Shown piece after piece: positions 9,398 to 20,120 of a DNA stretch of 64,000 bases (position 1 is the first letter of the stretch; every line of letters begins with the position of its first letter). The stretch comes from Comamonas thiooxydans. Its GTDB lineage: Bacteria; Pseudomonadota; Gammaproteobacteria; Burkholderiales; Burkholderiaceae_C. The notes beneath the pieces are model-generated. The model worked only from the letters and a program-made list of their open reading frames with translations. It searched no databases and was not told the DNA's origin. The position numbers and the translations under genes were made by a program. The DNA is taken from the NCBI RefSeq assembly GCF_002157685.2, contig NZ_AP026738.1, forward strand, positions 4,340,001 to 4,404,000. The letters are read 5' to 3'.

Positions 9398-9456
9398 ATT
9401 ATGAGCGCCGTTTATTCGCTCTTCGTTAGCGGCGCGTCGTCTGTTTTTGCCTCCTC

Positions 9457-9810
9457 ATGCCAAAGTCCCTGTCTGCCGATATCTATTTACGCTTTCTGCA
9501 CCTGGCAGCGACCATCCGCAACCTGCCAGTGCTGCCCGCACTGGATCCACTGGAGGAACGCCTGCTGGAGCAAATCGCCAATGCCGGCACGCGCCAGGAG
9601 CGTCTTTGCGTCCGGGACCTGATGGCCCAGCGTGAACTCGGGTCCCCGGCCACGATTCACACCCGCTTGAAATCCATGCGCCAGAAAGGCTGGATTCTGC
9701 TGGCCGATACCGAGGATGCCAGACGCAAGCAAATCGAGCTCAGTGCCGATGCCCACAAGCATTTCGAGAAACTCTCGCACTGCATAGTTCAGGCCGCAGC
9801 CGAGAGCTGA
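9457..9810 (+). CDS. Winged-helix (MarR-like) DNA-binding protein
   Basis: A 117-residue protein. After about 30 helical residues it shows a winged-helix pattern: LDPLEERLLEQIANA, RLCVRDLMAQRELGSPAT for the helix-turn-helix, IHTRLKSMRQKGWI as recognition helix and wing start, and DTEDARRKQIELSADAHKHFEKL, which resembles the MarR wing motif (D-x-R-R-K-x-I-x-L-T). It probably binds DNA as a small regulator. The divergent neighbour is a membrane protein of unknown function, a plausible target. No clear Shine-Dalgarno sequence precedes the ATG at 9457. A strong terminator follows the stop codon. Confidence 0.75.
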   Translation: MPKSLSADIYLRFLHLAATIRNLPVLPALDPLEERLLEQIANAGTRQERLCVRDLMAQRELGSPATIHTRLKSMRQKGWILLADTEDARRKQIELSADAHKHFEKLSHCIVQAAAES

Positions 9811-9823
9811 TGCAGTCAAATGA

Positions 9824-9850
9824 AAAAAGCAGCCACCGGGCTGCTTTTTT
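9824..9850. terminator. Bidirectional rho-independent terminator
   Basis: An 11-bp stem AAAAAGCAGCC / GGCTGCTTTTT around a 4-base loop, with T runs on both strands. It sits between the ends of the convergent winged-helix and pmbA genes and can end both transcripts. Confidence 0.9.
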
Positions 9851-9870
9851 CATGGAGCGATCCGAAGCGA

Positions 9871-11292
9871 TCAGCTGCCGGCCACCTTCATGCGATTGAT
9901 CAGCATGGAGCCCACGGTCTTGGCGCCATAGTTATAGGCATCGGCTCCGATGGCCTCGATGCCCTTGAACATGGTCTTGAGGTTGCCCGCGATCGTGATT
10001 TCGTCCACGGGGAAAGCGATCTCGCCGTTCTCCACCCAGAAGCCGCTGGCACCACGGGAATAATCGCCGGTCACATAGTTCACGCCCTGGCCCATCAGCT
10101 CGACCACGAACAGGCCCGTGCCCAGCTTCTTGAGCATGGCATCCAGATCGTCGCCCGCCTTGGTGCGGCGCGAAGTCATGACCAGATTGTGCGAGCCGCC
10201 GGCATTGCCCGTGGTCTTCATGCCCAGCTTGCGCGCCGAGTAGCTGGACAGGAAATAGCCTTCCACGCGGCCGGCATCGACCACCTTGCGAGCCTGCACG
10301 CGCACGCCCTCTTCATCAAAGGGCGAGCTGCCCTTGCCGCCCAGAACGAAGGGGTCTTCCTCGATATCGATGTGCTTGGGGAAGATGGGCTTGCCCATGG
10401 AGTCCAGCAGGAACGTGCTCTTGCGATAGAGCGCGCTGCCGCTGACGGCCTGCACAAAGCTGCCCAGCAGGCCGGCGGCCAGCGGAGACTCGAACAGCAC
10501 CGGGCATTCGGTGGTCGGGATCTTGCGGCTGCCCAGACGGCTCAGCGTGCGCTCTGCGGCGTAGCGGCCCACGGCCTCTGGCGAGGCCAGATCGGCAGCA
10601 TTGCGCATGGAGCTGTACCAGTAATCGCGCTGCATCTCGCCATTCTTGCCGGGCAGCTTGGCGATGGGCGCCACCGACATGCTGTGGCGCGAGCTGGCGT
10701 AGCCGCCACGAAAACCGTTGGTATGGGCCGTGAAGAAATGGCTTTGCTGGGCCGAGACGCCCGCACCCTCGCTGTTGCTCACGCGGCGGTGGGTCTTGAA
10801 GGCGGCCTCCTCGCAGCGCAGTGCCATCTCGGCGGCCTGCTCGCTGGTAATGTCCCAGGGGTGGAACAGCTCCAGATCACGGTGCGTGCCGGGCAGCGCG
10901 ATATCGGCGCTGTCGGGCAGACGCGCAAACGGGTCTTCGGCCGTGAAGCGCGCGATGTCATAGGCGGCCTGCACGGTCTGCTTGATGGCGGCTTCAGAGA
11001 AGTCCGAGGTGCTGGCATTGCCCCGGCGCTGGCCCAGATAGACGGTCACGCCCAGCGACTTGTCGCGGTTGCGCTCCACGGTCTCCAGCTGGCCCTTGCG
11101 CACGCTGACCGACAGGCCGCAGCCTTCGGAAGCCTCGGCGCCTGCGTCCGTCGCCCCCAGCTTCTTGGCATGCTGCAGAGCCTGGTCCACCAGCCCCTCG
11201 AAAAAGGCTTGGCTGAAGCTGAAACCGGCTTGCGGTGCGGATTGGGCCTGTGCACTGGAAGTGCTTGTATTGCTGGAGCGAGGTTTTTTCAT
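9871..11292 (-). CDS. pmbA: Metalloprotease PmbA/TldE
   Basis: A 473-residue member of the TldD/PmbA family, which in other bacteria forms TldD-TldE complexes that process modified peptides and proteins. Visible family features are VSVRKGQLETVERNRDKSLG near the N-terminus, SRGASGFWVENGEIAFPVDE and EITIAGNLKTMFKGIEAIG near the C-terminus. PmbA proteins lack the zinc-binding HExxxH of TldD and none is seen here. I chose the ATG at 11292 (MKKPRSS). An in-frame ATG 24 bp upstream would lengthen it slightly. The gene is divergent from yjgA, an arrangement also found in E. coli. No tldD is seen in this window. Confidence 0.92.
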   Translation of the reverse strand: MKKPRSSNTSTSSAQAQSAPQAGFSFSQAFFEGLVDQALQHAKKLGATDAGAEASEGCGLSVSVRKGQLETVERNRDKSLGVTVYLGQRRGNASTSDFSEAAIKQTVQAAYDIARFTAEDPFARLPDSADIALPGTHRDLELFHPWDITSEQAAEMALRCEEAAFKTHRRVSNSEGAGVSAQQSHFFTAHTNGFRGGYASSRHSMSVAPIAKLPGKNGEMQRDYWYSSMRNAADLASPEAVGRYAAERTLSRLGSRKIPTTECPVLFESPLAAGLLGSFVQAVSGSALYRKSTFLLDSMGKPIFPKHIDIEEDPFVLGGKGSSPFDEEGVRVQARKVVDAGRVEGYFLSSYSARKLGMKTTGNAGGSHNLVMTSRRTKAGDDLDAMLKKLGTGLFVVELMGQGVNYVTGDYSRGASGFWVENGEIAFPVDEITIAGNLKTMFKGIEAIGADAYNYGAKTVGSMLINRMKVAGS

Positions 11293-11357
11293 AGCGGCGG
11301 ATATGATAGCCGCCACTGCGGCGCCCTCTGCGCTGCCACCGATATTGCCCCCTTACC

Positions 11358-12041
11358 ATGTCACGCAAACCCACCAAAGGCTATTTTGTTCGCGGAAAGT
11401 TCGTTGCCGAAGGCAGCGAGCTGGACCTTGAGCTGAAGGCCGAACTCAAAGGCACCTACGACTCCACCAAGACCGACCTCAAGCGCGAAAGTGATGCGCT
11501 GCAGGATCTGGGCAAGGAGCTGATGACGCTGCGCAGCGACCTCTTCAAACGCCTGCAGCTGTCCGACCAACTGGTCGACGCGCTGGCCGAGGCCAAGCGC
11601 ATCACCAACTTCGAAGGCAAGCGCCGCCAGCTCCAGTACGTGGGCAAGCTCATGCGCAAGCTGACGCCGGAACAGGTTGCGGCCGTCAAGCAGGCACTGG
11701 ACGAGCAGCGCAATGGATCGGCCAGCGAAAAAATGTCGCTGCAGGTGGCCGAGCAATGGCGCGACCGCCTGATCGTCGAGGAAGCGGCACTGTCCATCTG
11801 GCTGGAGCATTTCCCCGGCACCGATGTGCAGCAGCTGCGCTCGCTGATCCGCCAGTCGCGCAAGGACATCGACAAGGCCAAGGAGCAAGCCGCCGCTGCG
11901 GCCGCTGCCTCCGGCCCCGATGCCGAGCCCAAGGAAGTCAGCAAGGGCCGCGCCTACCGCGACCTGTTCCAGCTGGTGCGCGAGCAACTGGCCAGCGCCG
12001 GCAAGGCCGGTGCGGCTGCCGAGGACGACGGCGATGAGTGA
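11358..12041 (+). CDS. yjgA: Ribosome biogenesis factor YjgA/DarP (DUF615)
   Basis: A 227-residue highly charged, largely helical protein. The DUF615 signature is clear: MSRKPTKGYFVRGKFVAEGS, then SQDLG-like ALQDLGKELMTL, AKRITNFEGKRRQLQYVGKLMR and LIRQSRKDIDKAKEQ. In E. coli the protein associates with late 50S ribosomal precursors. The C-terminal part after about residue 180 is Ala-rich and ends in acidic residues, longer than the E. coli protein. It is divergent from pmbA with 65 bp between the starts, and its stop overlaps the start of mogA by 8 nt, so translation of mogA may be coupled to it. Confidence 0.92.
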   Translation: MSRKPTKGYFVRGKFVAEGSELDLELKAELKGTYDSTKTDLKRESDALQDLGKELMTLRSDLFKRLQLSDQLVDALAEAKRITNFEGKRRQLQYVGKLMRKLTPEQVAAVKQALDEQRNGSASEKMSLQVAEQWRDRLIVEEAALSIWLEHFPGTDVQQLRSLIRQSRKDIDKAKEQAAAAAAASGPDAEPKEVSKGRAYRDLFQLVREQLASAGKAGAAAEDDGDE

Positions 12042-12645
12042 TGCGCCCGTATATCTTCACGATGCCGTGAAGATCGGCATTGTCTCCATCAGCGACCGCG
12101 CCAGCAGCGGCGTCTATGAAGACAAGGGCCTACCCGCGCTGCAGGAATGGCTGAGCCGCGCGCTCAAGAACCCCATCCAGTTCGAGCCGCGCCTGATTCC
12201 CGACGAGCAGGCCGGCATCAGCGCGGCGCTGATCGAGCTGGTCGATGCAGGCTGCAGCCTGGTGCTGACCACCGGTGGCACCGGCCCCGCGCTGCGCGAT
12301 GTGACGCCCGAGGCCACCCTGGCCGTGGCCCACAAGGAAATGCCGGGCTTTGGCGAGCAGATGCGCCAGATCAGCCTGGCCTTTGTGCCCACCGCCATCC
12401 TCTCGCGCCAGGTGGCAGTGATACGCGGCAGCAGCCTGATCATCAATCTGCCTGGCCAGCCCAAGGCAATTGCCGAGACGCTGGAAGGTCTCAAGGACGC
12501 GGACGGCAAGCAAAAGGTCAACGGCATTTTTGCCGCCGTGCCCTATTGCATCGACCTGATCGGCGGCCCCTACCTCGAGACCCATGACGAGATCTGCAAG
12601 GCCTTTCGCCCCAAGACCGCGATTCGCGCTCCCCGCACGGCATAG
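12034..12645 (+). CDS. mogA: Molybdopterin adenylyltransferase MogA
   Basis: A 203-residue MogA/MoaB-type protein that adenylates molybdopterin before molybdenum insertion. Evidence: KIGIVSISDRASSGVYEDKG, LVLTTGGTGPALRDVTPEAT (the GGTG substrate loop and following helix), the EMPGFGEQMR motif, SRQVAVIRGSSLIINLPGQP, and a C-terminal VPYCIDLIGGPYLET. The ATG at 12034 lies inside the end of yjgA, giving an 8-nt overlap. The frame extends further upstream within yjgA, but family length and the start of similarity favour 12034. Its product would serve molybdoenzymes such as the cox-like hydroxylase encoded at 57.7-61.4 kb. Confidence 0.92.
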   Translation: MSDAPVYLHDAVKIGIVSISDRASSGVYEDKGLPALQEWLSRALKNPIQFEPRLIPDEQAGISAALIELVDAGCSLVLTTGGTGPALRDVTPEATLAVAHKEMPGFGEQMRQISLAFVPTAILSRQVAVIRGSSLIINLPGQPKAIAETLEGLKDADGKQKVNGIFAAVPYCIDLIGGPYLETHDEICKAFRPKTAIRAPRTA

Positions 12646-12684
12646 CCTGCAGCGCCAGGTGCAATCCCTGCCAAAACATCCACC

Positions 12685-12709
12685 AAAGCAGCCTGAGGGC
12701 TGCTTTTTT
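12685..12709 (+). terminator. Rho-independent terminator after mogA
   Basis: Stem AAAGCAGCC / GGCTGCTTT with a TGAG loop, followed by a run of six T that includes the end of the stem. It lies 40 bp after the mogA stop. Confidence 0.88.
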
Positions 12710-13007
12710 CATGGCCCTGGCGTGGCATGGCTGCTGCGGGTATCTCGCTGCAACCGCTATCAGAATAAAAGCACCTTGCGACTTTCATTCATGGATTTCA
12801 GCAACCAATCCATCTGAAATCAATTAACAGCAAGCGCAAGCAGCTATCAAAGCAGGTGTATCCCTTGGGATTTCCCGCAAGTGCTTGCCCCGATGCCAGA
12901 CGCAATCGCCGCCCCTAGCATGTTTGCTGCGATGCAGCGACGGCGGCCACCCGCCGACCGGACGCTGCACGCTCTCTCCACATTTCTCATAATTTTCAGG
13001 AGACTCC
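12710..13007. other. Non-coding interval upstream of the first binding-protein gene
   Basis: About 300 bp between the mogA terminator and the start at 13008. It contains one copy of the dispersed ATAGCTG repeat on the minus strand (near 12795-12847) and AT-richer sequence around 12765-12835 that may carry a promoter. I cannot assign promoter elements with confidence. The last bases hold a good ribosome-binding site, AGGAG five bases before the ATG. Confidence 0.5.
12795..12847 (-). repeat. Dispersed intergenic repeat, copy 1
   Basis: On the minus strand it begins ATAGCTGCTTGCGCTTGCTG and continues into an AT-rich part containing GATTTCAGATGG. It shares the head and the TTCAGAT segment with the copy at 34236-34288, and the head with copies at 42743-42791 and 57501-57550. 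Confidence 0.55.
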
Positions 13008-14216
13008 ATGCATCGCTTGTCCCAGTCTGCGCCCTCTGCTTCCCTGCTGGCTCTCGCCCTGACGGCGGCCTTCGCGGCTCCCGCCATGGCACAGGAAAAA
13101 GTCAAGATCGGCTTCATCACCGACATGTCCAGCCTTTATGCCGATGTGGAAGGCAAGAACGGTGCCGTTGCCATACAGATGGCAATTGACGACTTTGGCG
13201 GCAAAGTACTGGGCAAGCCCATCGAGCTGCTGACGGCCGACCACCAGAACAAGGCCGATATCGCGGCCAGCAAGGCCCGCGAATGGATAGACACGCAAGG
13301 CATCAGCCTGGTGTTCGGCGGCACCAACTCCGCCACGGCCCTGGCCATGGCCAAGGTCGCGCAGGAGAAAAAACGCGTCTTTATCGACAATGGCGCGGGC
13401 AGCTCGGCCCTGACCAATGAACAGTGCAGCCCCTATACCGTCCACTACGCCTTCGATACCGTGGCCCTGGCCAAAGGCACGGGCGGCGCCGTGGTAGACA
13501 CGGGCGGCAAGAGCTGGTTCTTCGTGACGGCCGACTATGCCTTCGGCCACGCTCTGGAAGCCGACACCAGCAAGATCATCGAAGCGCGCGGCGGCAAGGT
13601 GCTGGGCTCGGTCAAGACGCCGCTCAACGCCAGCGACTTCTCCAGCTTCATGCTGCAGGCACAGAACAGCAAGGCGCAGATTCTGGGCCTGGCCAATGCC
13701 GGCGGAGACACCATCAACTCCATCAAGGCGGCCAAGGAGTTCGGCGTCACCAAGAACATGAAGCTGGCCGGCCTGCTGGTCTTCTTCAGCGACATCCACA
13801 GCCTGGGCCTGAAGAACACCGAAGGCATGCAGTTCACTGCCCCCTGGTACTGGGACATGAACGACGGCTCGCGAAAGTTTGCCGACGCCTTCATGGCCAA
13901 GACCCAGCGCCGCCCCAGCGAGATCCAGGCCGCCGACTACTCGGCCACCATGAACTACCTCAAGGCCGTGGAAAAAGCCGGCACGCTCGATGCCGACAAG
14001 GTCATGGCCACCTTGAAAAGCACCAAGATCGACGACTTCTTCGGCCAGGGCTACATCCGTGAAGACGGCCGCTATGTGCACGATATGTACCTGATGCAGG
14101 TCAAGTCACCGGCCGAGTCCAAGGGCACCTGGGACTATTACAAGATCATCAAGAAGCTGCCTGCCGAGCAGATCTGGACCACCAAGGCGGAAAGCAAATG
14201 CCAGTACTGGCGATAA
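13008..14216 (+). CDS. Periplasmic binding protein, branched-chain amino acid type (Peripla_BP_6), paralog A
   Basis: A 402-residue secreted protein. Signal peptide: residues 1-28, ending APAMA before QEKVKIGF. The mature part is a type I periplasmic fold: KIGFITDMSSLYADVEGKNG, ELLTADHQNKADIAASKARE, VFGGTNSATALAMA, and QAQNSKAQILGLANAGGDT. Such proteins feed LivHMGF-type ABC transporters. No permease or ATPase gene is near, so it is an orphan receptor. Its close paralog is encoded at 20965-22185, and the two share long identical runs. The ligand is unknown. AGGAG lies five bases before the ATG. Confidence 0.9.
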   Translation: MHRLSQSAPSASLLALALTAAFAAPAMAQEKVKIGFITDMSSLYADVEGKNGAVAIQMAIDDFGGKVLGKPIELLTADHQNKADIAASKAREWIDTQGISLVFGGTNSATALAMAKVAQEKKRVFIDNGAGSSALTNEQCSPYTVHYAFDTVALAKGTGGAVVDTGGKSWFFVTADYAFGHALEADTSKIIEARGGKVLGSVKTPLNASDFSSFMLQAQNSKAQILGLANAGGDTINSIKAAKEFGVTKNMKLAGLLVFFSDIHSLGLKNTEGMQFTAPWYWDMNDGSRKFADAFMAKTQRRPSEIQAADYSATMNYLKAVEKAGTLDADKVMATLKSTKIDDFFGQGYIREDGRYVHDMYLMQVKSPAESKGTWDYYKIIKKLPAEQIWTTKAESKCQYWR

Positions 14217-14242
14217 AGCGGATTGGCACGGACAGAAAAAAC

Positions 14243-14266
14243 ATGGGAGCTCAGGCTCCCATTTTC
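14243..14266 (+). terminator. Rho-independent terminator after binding protein A
   Basis: Stem ATGGGAGC / GCTCCCAT with loop TCAG and a following T-rich stretch. It starts 26 bp after the stop codon. Confidence 0.85.
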
Positions 14267-14767
14267 TTTACCGCCTTGAGCAGGGTGAATAGCAAGTCAG
14301 GGCTGCGCCAGCTGAAAACTCCGAAGCTGAAATCAATGCGCCCCCAAATACCAAATCAATAAATAATTCACATATTTAAAACATAAATTACAAAATAAAA
14401 CATTCTGATTTTTCATTGAATTGTTTTGCTATCAAATTAAAAGCATCAATCCTTCTTCATACGAAGCTTTCATTCATTTTTCTTAAAGAAAAATCCTGCA
14501 TCATTCAGGACTCTTCGGTTATTAACAAAACACCTGGATGCAGCCTATTCGCTATTGGCATTTGTGCTGAATCAATAGCTGGCTGCCACACCCTGTTCGG
14601 GATTGGGCAGTCTCGTTGGGCTGTGGTCAATAAATCCCACGGACAAGGCTACACTGCGCCGCGCTTTATCGGCTTTACGCCAGCCTCACTACCTAAAAAC
14701 AGGTATTTTCCTTGACCCGTAGCAACGCAGCATGACTGCGAGTTGCGGCGCCCTGACTTCCAAACTC
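14267..14767. other. AT-rich intergenic region before the ImpA-like gene
   Basis: About 500 bp without a convincing gene. The part from roughly 14330 to 14560 is strikingly AT-rich compared with the rest of the window, with runs such as AATAAATAATTCACATATTT and AAATTACAAAATAAAACATT. A 99-codon open frame crosses it (14416-14715) but has no family resemblance and odd composition. The region probably holds the promoter of the metalloprotease gene and may be bound by a nucleoid protein. Confidence 0.55.
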
Positions 14768-17596
14768 ATGTTTCCACGCTGGACTCTGACTCTCCTGGCA
14801 AGCCTTGCCCTGACCGCCTGCGGCGGCGGTGGCTCTGGCGACTCCTCCCCCGCCACGCCTCCTGGCACCGAAACCCCTGCACAGCCCGGCACTCCCGGCG
14901 TCACGCCTCCCGAGGTTGCGCCTCCTGAAGTCGATCCGCCTGCGGTACTGCCCCCGGTCACCGAGCCGCCGACCAGCAGCCGCATCGAACAGGCCTTGCT
15001 TGCCGGCGACAGCCGCCTGCTGCAGACCGAAGACCAGACGGAGCTGCTGCAATCGGCAACGCAGCTAATCCAGCAAACCCGGCTGCAGCAGCAAAGACTG
15101 CTCGCCCAGCTACTGGATGACAGCACTGCCGCGGCCCTGGACTTCGGTAACAACAGCCAGCGCGTCAGCCCCTTGCTGTCCACCAGCGCCAGCCCGCTGC
15201 TGGTGGCCAACAACGGCAATGTGCTGGCCAGCATGGCAACAGCCCAGAATGGCCGCGCCCTGGCCTATGGCAAAGATCTGATGGGACAGCTCGCCACCGC
15301 CTCGGGCGCCAATCAGGCGCAACTGCCCCTGTTCAAGCGCAGCTTCACCTGGCTTGTCACCGGCAAGGCGCAAGGCCCGCTGCCGGCCACGCTGCGCTTG
15401 GCTGCGCAGAACTACAGCCAGGCCTCGGTCACGAATCTGGTCGCCCGTCTGGGCAGCAAGGCCGAGATGGTGAGCTGCGCCATCACCGATCCCGCCAACA
15501 GCTGCTGGGAAAGCATCGATGTCTTTGTCTTCGGCCAGGACACGCCGTTCTCGGCATCGCTGAGCAACCAGGTCAGCCGCTACCTGCAGGCCGGCAAGGG
15601 CGTGATCTATCTGCACAGCAACTGGGGCGACTCGGCCGGCGGCCGCCAGGTGCTTCAGGCCATGGGCATGGCGCTGGGCGGCTACGCCGGCAACTACTGG
15701 GCGCCCGCCGATGGCTACCAGATCGGCGGCAGGACCGCCGCCCAGCAGCGCCAGGCGGCCGACAGGCTGGGGGCGCATGAGTCTGCGCTCGCAGCCCTGA
15801 AAAACGGCAGCAGTGCCGATTTCTCTGCGGACACCAGCCTGATCGGCGCTCTCGACGGCATCCGCAACGATCTGCTCGGCCAGGAAGGCCAGGGCATCAA
15901 CCTGTTTGCCGACAACTACTATCTCAAGCCCTATATGGCGGCGCATCGCCGCCTGGTGCTCTGGGCCGATCTGGCACGCCAGCAGGTGGACTATGCGCAG
16001 GTGCGACGCTCCGATGCCAGCGCCTTTTTCCGCACCATGGCGGCCGACACGCTGAGCTATGCGGTGCGCGACCATGAGAGCACGCCGCTGAATTTTGCCG
16101 ACTGGATGCCCAAGGCCTCGACCGGCCTGGCCACCAGCGACAGCTGGGAAACCATCGAGGTCACCATTGCCCAGGCCGATGGCCGCACGGCCATAGGCCG
16201 CGGCGCCGCGCCGGGCAAGACCGTGCAGGTGCAGATCGTGGATGCCGCGGATGCGGGGCTGGCGCTGCGTGTCGGCAATATCCGCACGCGCGGCAATCCC
16301 CTGGCGCAGGAAAACTACACCCGACCGCGCTTTCCCGATGGGCACCAGGCCCGCCTGAGCCCGGGCCAGACGCTGAGCTACAGCACGGCCTGGGGCGGTC
16401 CGCTGTTTCTCAACTACTCGGGAGCCAAGGCCGGCAGCGTGGTCAAGCTGCGCGTGCGCGGCAGCGTCAAATACGCGCATTTCGACTTCACGCGCAATCC
16501 CGGCGCACAGGAGATCGACGAGGCCGTGCAGGCGCTGCAACGCGGCGACTTTGGCTGGCAGACCTCCAAGATGGTGGGGGGCGAGGTGCAGCAGACCATT
16601 GGCTATGCCCAAAGCGCCATCGGCAGCCACCATCCGCGCACCTATGTCGTGGAGCGCCTCAAGGGCATGATCTTCGACAGCAACCACCTGGCCAACGGCT
16701 ACAACAATATGAGCGCCAGCGCCAACGTGAACAACGTCTGCGCCACGTTGGGCTGGGATTGCAGCGGCAGCATCCAGCGCGCCCCCGGCGTGCAGCATTT
16801 TGTCGGCTGGCTGGCGGCCTGCGGCTTTCTGTGCTCGGGCAATCCTTCGGACGGCGCAGCAGGCCTTGCCCCCGGATGGGGCTGGTGGCATGAGCTGGGC
16901 CACAACACCGTGATGCGCCATATGACGCTGCTGACCACCGACGGCGGCGGCTGCCCCGCGGAATGCGACAACAACATCCTGGCCAATGCCAGTGCCCTGC
17001 GCCAGTACGCCATCACCAACGGGGCCGAGAACAACAGCGGCGAGCGCATCGACCATAAAAAGCTCTACCTGGACATCCAGGCGGCACGCGCCACTGGCAA
17101 GACCGGCGACGCTCTGCAAGCCGACATGTTCCAGCGCTTCTGGACCAAGGCCAACAAGTCCGACAACGCCATGCGTGCCGTGCACTTCCAGCTGGCCTTC
17201 ATCTACACCCGGGAGCGCCTGGGCCAGGCCCAGCCACAGCCTGCGGATGTGATCGACTTCCTCGGCCTGCTGGGTCGCGGCGAGCGCCTGATCTACAACG
17301 ACGCCTACTGGAGTGCCAACAAGAACGCACTGGGCATGAAAGACTATGCCAGCCGGAGCATCGGCAACCATGAGCTGCTGTATGTGCTGTCCAGCCGCAT
17401 CATCGGCCGCGACATGCGGCAGGTCTTTGCCCATTACGGCATTCCGCTGAGCTCGGTCGCTCTGAGCTCGATCGCCGCTCATGGCATGCCCCTGCTCGCT
17501 CCCGAGTTCTACGCCATGGTGCCGGGCAAGGGCAACCAGCTGGAGCTGGGCCGCTGGGTGGATCTGACGGGGGGCGTTCCCAGCTACCCTTTCTAA
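14768..17596 (+). CDS. ImpA-like M60-family metalloprotease, lipoprotein
   Basis: A protein of about 942 residues. The N-terminus is a lipoprotein signal, MFPRWTLTLLASLALTAC, with a lipobox (LTAC) followed by a Gly/Ser stretch and a Pro-rich linker (to about residue 75). The catalytic part contains WWHELGHN with zinc ligands His708 and His712 and catalytic Glu709, and downstream AECDNNILAN, which fits the family's third ligand (Glu732) before NNI. Length and arrangement fit ImpA of Pseudomonas aeruginosa, a secreted glycoprotein-cleaving protease. Here the lipobox suggests membrane anchoring or surface display. An ATG 36 bp upstream is possible, but the lipobox favours 14768. Confidence 0.85.
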   Translation: MFPRWTLTLLASLALTACGGGGSGDSSPATPPGTETPAQPGTPGVTPPEVAPPEVDPPAVLPPVTEPPTSSRIEQALLAGDSRLLQTEDQTELLQSATQLIQQTRLQQQRLLAQLLDDSTAAALDFGNNSQRVSPLLSTSASPLLVANNGNVLASMATAQNGRALAYGKDLMGQLATASGANQAQLPLFKRSFTWLVTGKAQGPLPATLRLAAQNYSQASVTNLVARLGSKAEMVSCAITDPANSCWESIDVFVFGQDTPFSASLSNQVSRYLQAGKGVIYLHSNWGDSAGGRQVLQAMGMALGGYAGNYWAPADGYQIGGRTAAQQRQAADRLGAHESALAALKNGSSADFSADTSLIGALDGIRNDLLGQEGQGINLFADNYYLKPYMAAHRRLVLWADLARQQVDYAQVRRSDASAFFRTMAADTLSYAVRDHESTPLNFADWMPKASTGLATSDSWETIEVTIAQADGRTAIGRGAAPGKTVQVQIVDAADAGLALRVGNIRTRGNPLAQENYTRPRFPDGHQARLSPGQTLSYSTAWGGPLFLNYSGAKAGSVVKLRVRGSVKYAHFDFTRNPGAQEIDEAVQALQRGDFGWQTSKMVGGEVQQTIGYAQSAIGSHHPRTYVVERLKGMIFDSNHLANGYNNMSASANVNNVCATLGWDCSGSIQRAPGVQHFVGWLAACGFLCSGNPSDGAAGLAPGWGWWHELGHNTVMRHMTLLTTDGGGCPAECDNNILANASALRQYAITNGAENNSGERIDHKKLYLDIQAARATGKTGDALQADMFQRFWTKANKSDNAMRAVHFQLAFIYTRERLGQAQPQPADVIDFLGLLGRGERLIYNDAYWSANKNALGMKDYASRSIGNHELLYVLSSRIIGRDMRQVFAHYGIPLSSVALSSIAAHGMPLLAPEFYAMVPGKGNQLELGRWVDLTGGVPSYPF

Positions 17597-17631
17597 GCCA
17601 GACGCTGCAGCCCCTGCGACATCGCTGAGCA

Positions 17632-17661
17632 AAAAAGGCAGGCCCTGCGGCCTGCCTTTTT
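17632..17661. terminator. Bidirectional terminator between impA-like gene and thiC
   Basis: A 13-bp stem AAAAAGGCAGGCC / GGCCTGCCTTTTT with loop CTGC. T runs exist on both strands, so it can end both convergent transcripts. Confidence 0.9.
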
Positions 17662-17719
17662 CATGGCGGTGGGCAAAAGCGCTTGATGCACAAGCGCCGC
17701 AGCCCGGCTTCAGCTCACG

Positions 17720-19693
<1,974 letters not shown>

Positions 19694-19820
19694 TCAACGC
19701 TCCGTGGAGTGCGGCCCTGCTCTGATCTTGCCCTGCACTGGCCCGGTCCCGAATGGGTGTCCGGCCTATGCCGCTGAGTTCTGCAACTTCAGCCTTGACG
19801 TCTACGCACCGGGCTGCCCG

Positions 19821-19860
19821 AAAAAGACAAAACCCCAGTGCGCGAGGCGCCTGGGGTTTG
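19821..19860 (-). terminator. Leader terminator downstream of the TPP aptamer
   Basis: On the minus strand, stem AAACCCCAG / CTGGGGTTT encloses a 12-base loop and is followed by TGTCTTTTT, a standard intrinsic terminator shape. It lies about 70 nt after the aptamer and about 160 nt before the thiC start, so it is the probable expression platform: TPP binding would favour termination here. The coupling between aptamer and hairpin is inferred. Confidence 0.75.
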
Positions 19861-19930
19861 CTGTGCCTATGGCTTTCAGGGTTGGCACTCGTGCCAGTTG
19901 TCCTGTCAATCCATCGGCCCTGCGTCAGGG

Positions 19931-20036
19931 TCCCGCTCTTCTTCCGCCGGTATGAACCGGATCAAGTTCGTCGGGTTCGCCTGCACTGTTTTCACAGTGA
20001 CTGGCATCTCAGCGCTTTCGCACACCCCGGAGCTGC
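19931..20036 (-). promoter_or_regulatory. TPP riboswitch (THI element) of thiC
   Basis: Read on the minus strand: CTCCGGGGTG, then GCTGAGATGCC, a variable stem with a CACTGTGAAAACAGTG hairpin, then CGAACTTGATCCGGTTCATA and CCGGCGGAAG. These are the conserved blocks of the thiamine pyrophosphate aptamer in the correct order. GCTC near 20030-20033 can pair with GAGC at 19935-19938 to close the outer stem. It precedes thiC on the same strand by about 270 nt. Confidence 0.95.
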
Positions 20037-20040
20037 ACGC

Positions 20041-20046
20041 AGTATA
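20041..20046 (-). promoter_or_regulatory. Likely -10 element of the thiC transcript
   Basis: TATACT on the minus strand lies a few bases before the riboswitch, which places the transcription start at the aptamer's 5' edge. A good -35 hexamer at 17 bp is not obvious. Confidence 0.5.
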
Positions 20047-20120
20047 GGCTGGTTTTGCCACAATTTGCGCACCATTGAAGCTGTTTAACTATCCTGACCC
20101 TCAAGCGTCTAATCCGCCGT

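Noticed and set aside
11920..12033. Upstream extension of mogA within yjgA
   Set aside because: The added residues are the out-of-frame reading of the yjgA end, and MogA similarity starts only after the ATG at 12034.
14416..14715. Possible 99-residue gene in the AT-rich interval
   Set aside because: No family resemblance, no ribosome-binding site that I can see, and composition like random AT-rich sequence.
15110..17632. 840-codon open frame opposite the ImpA-like gene
   Set aside because: It is antisense to a gene with a clear signal peptide and zinc motif, and its composition is that of an antisense shadow.
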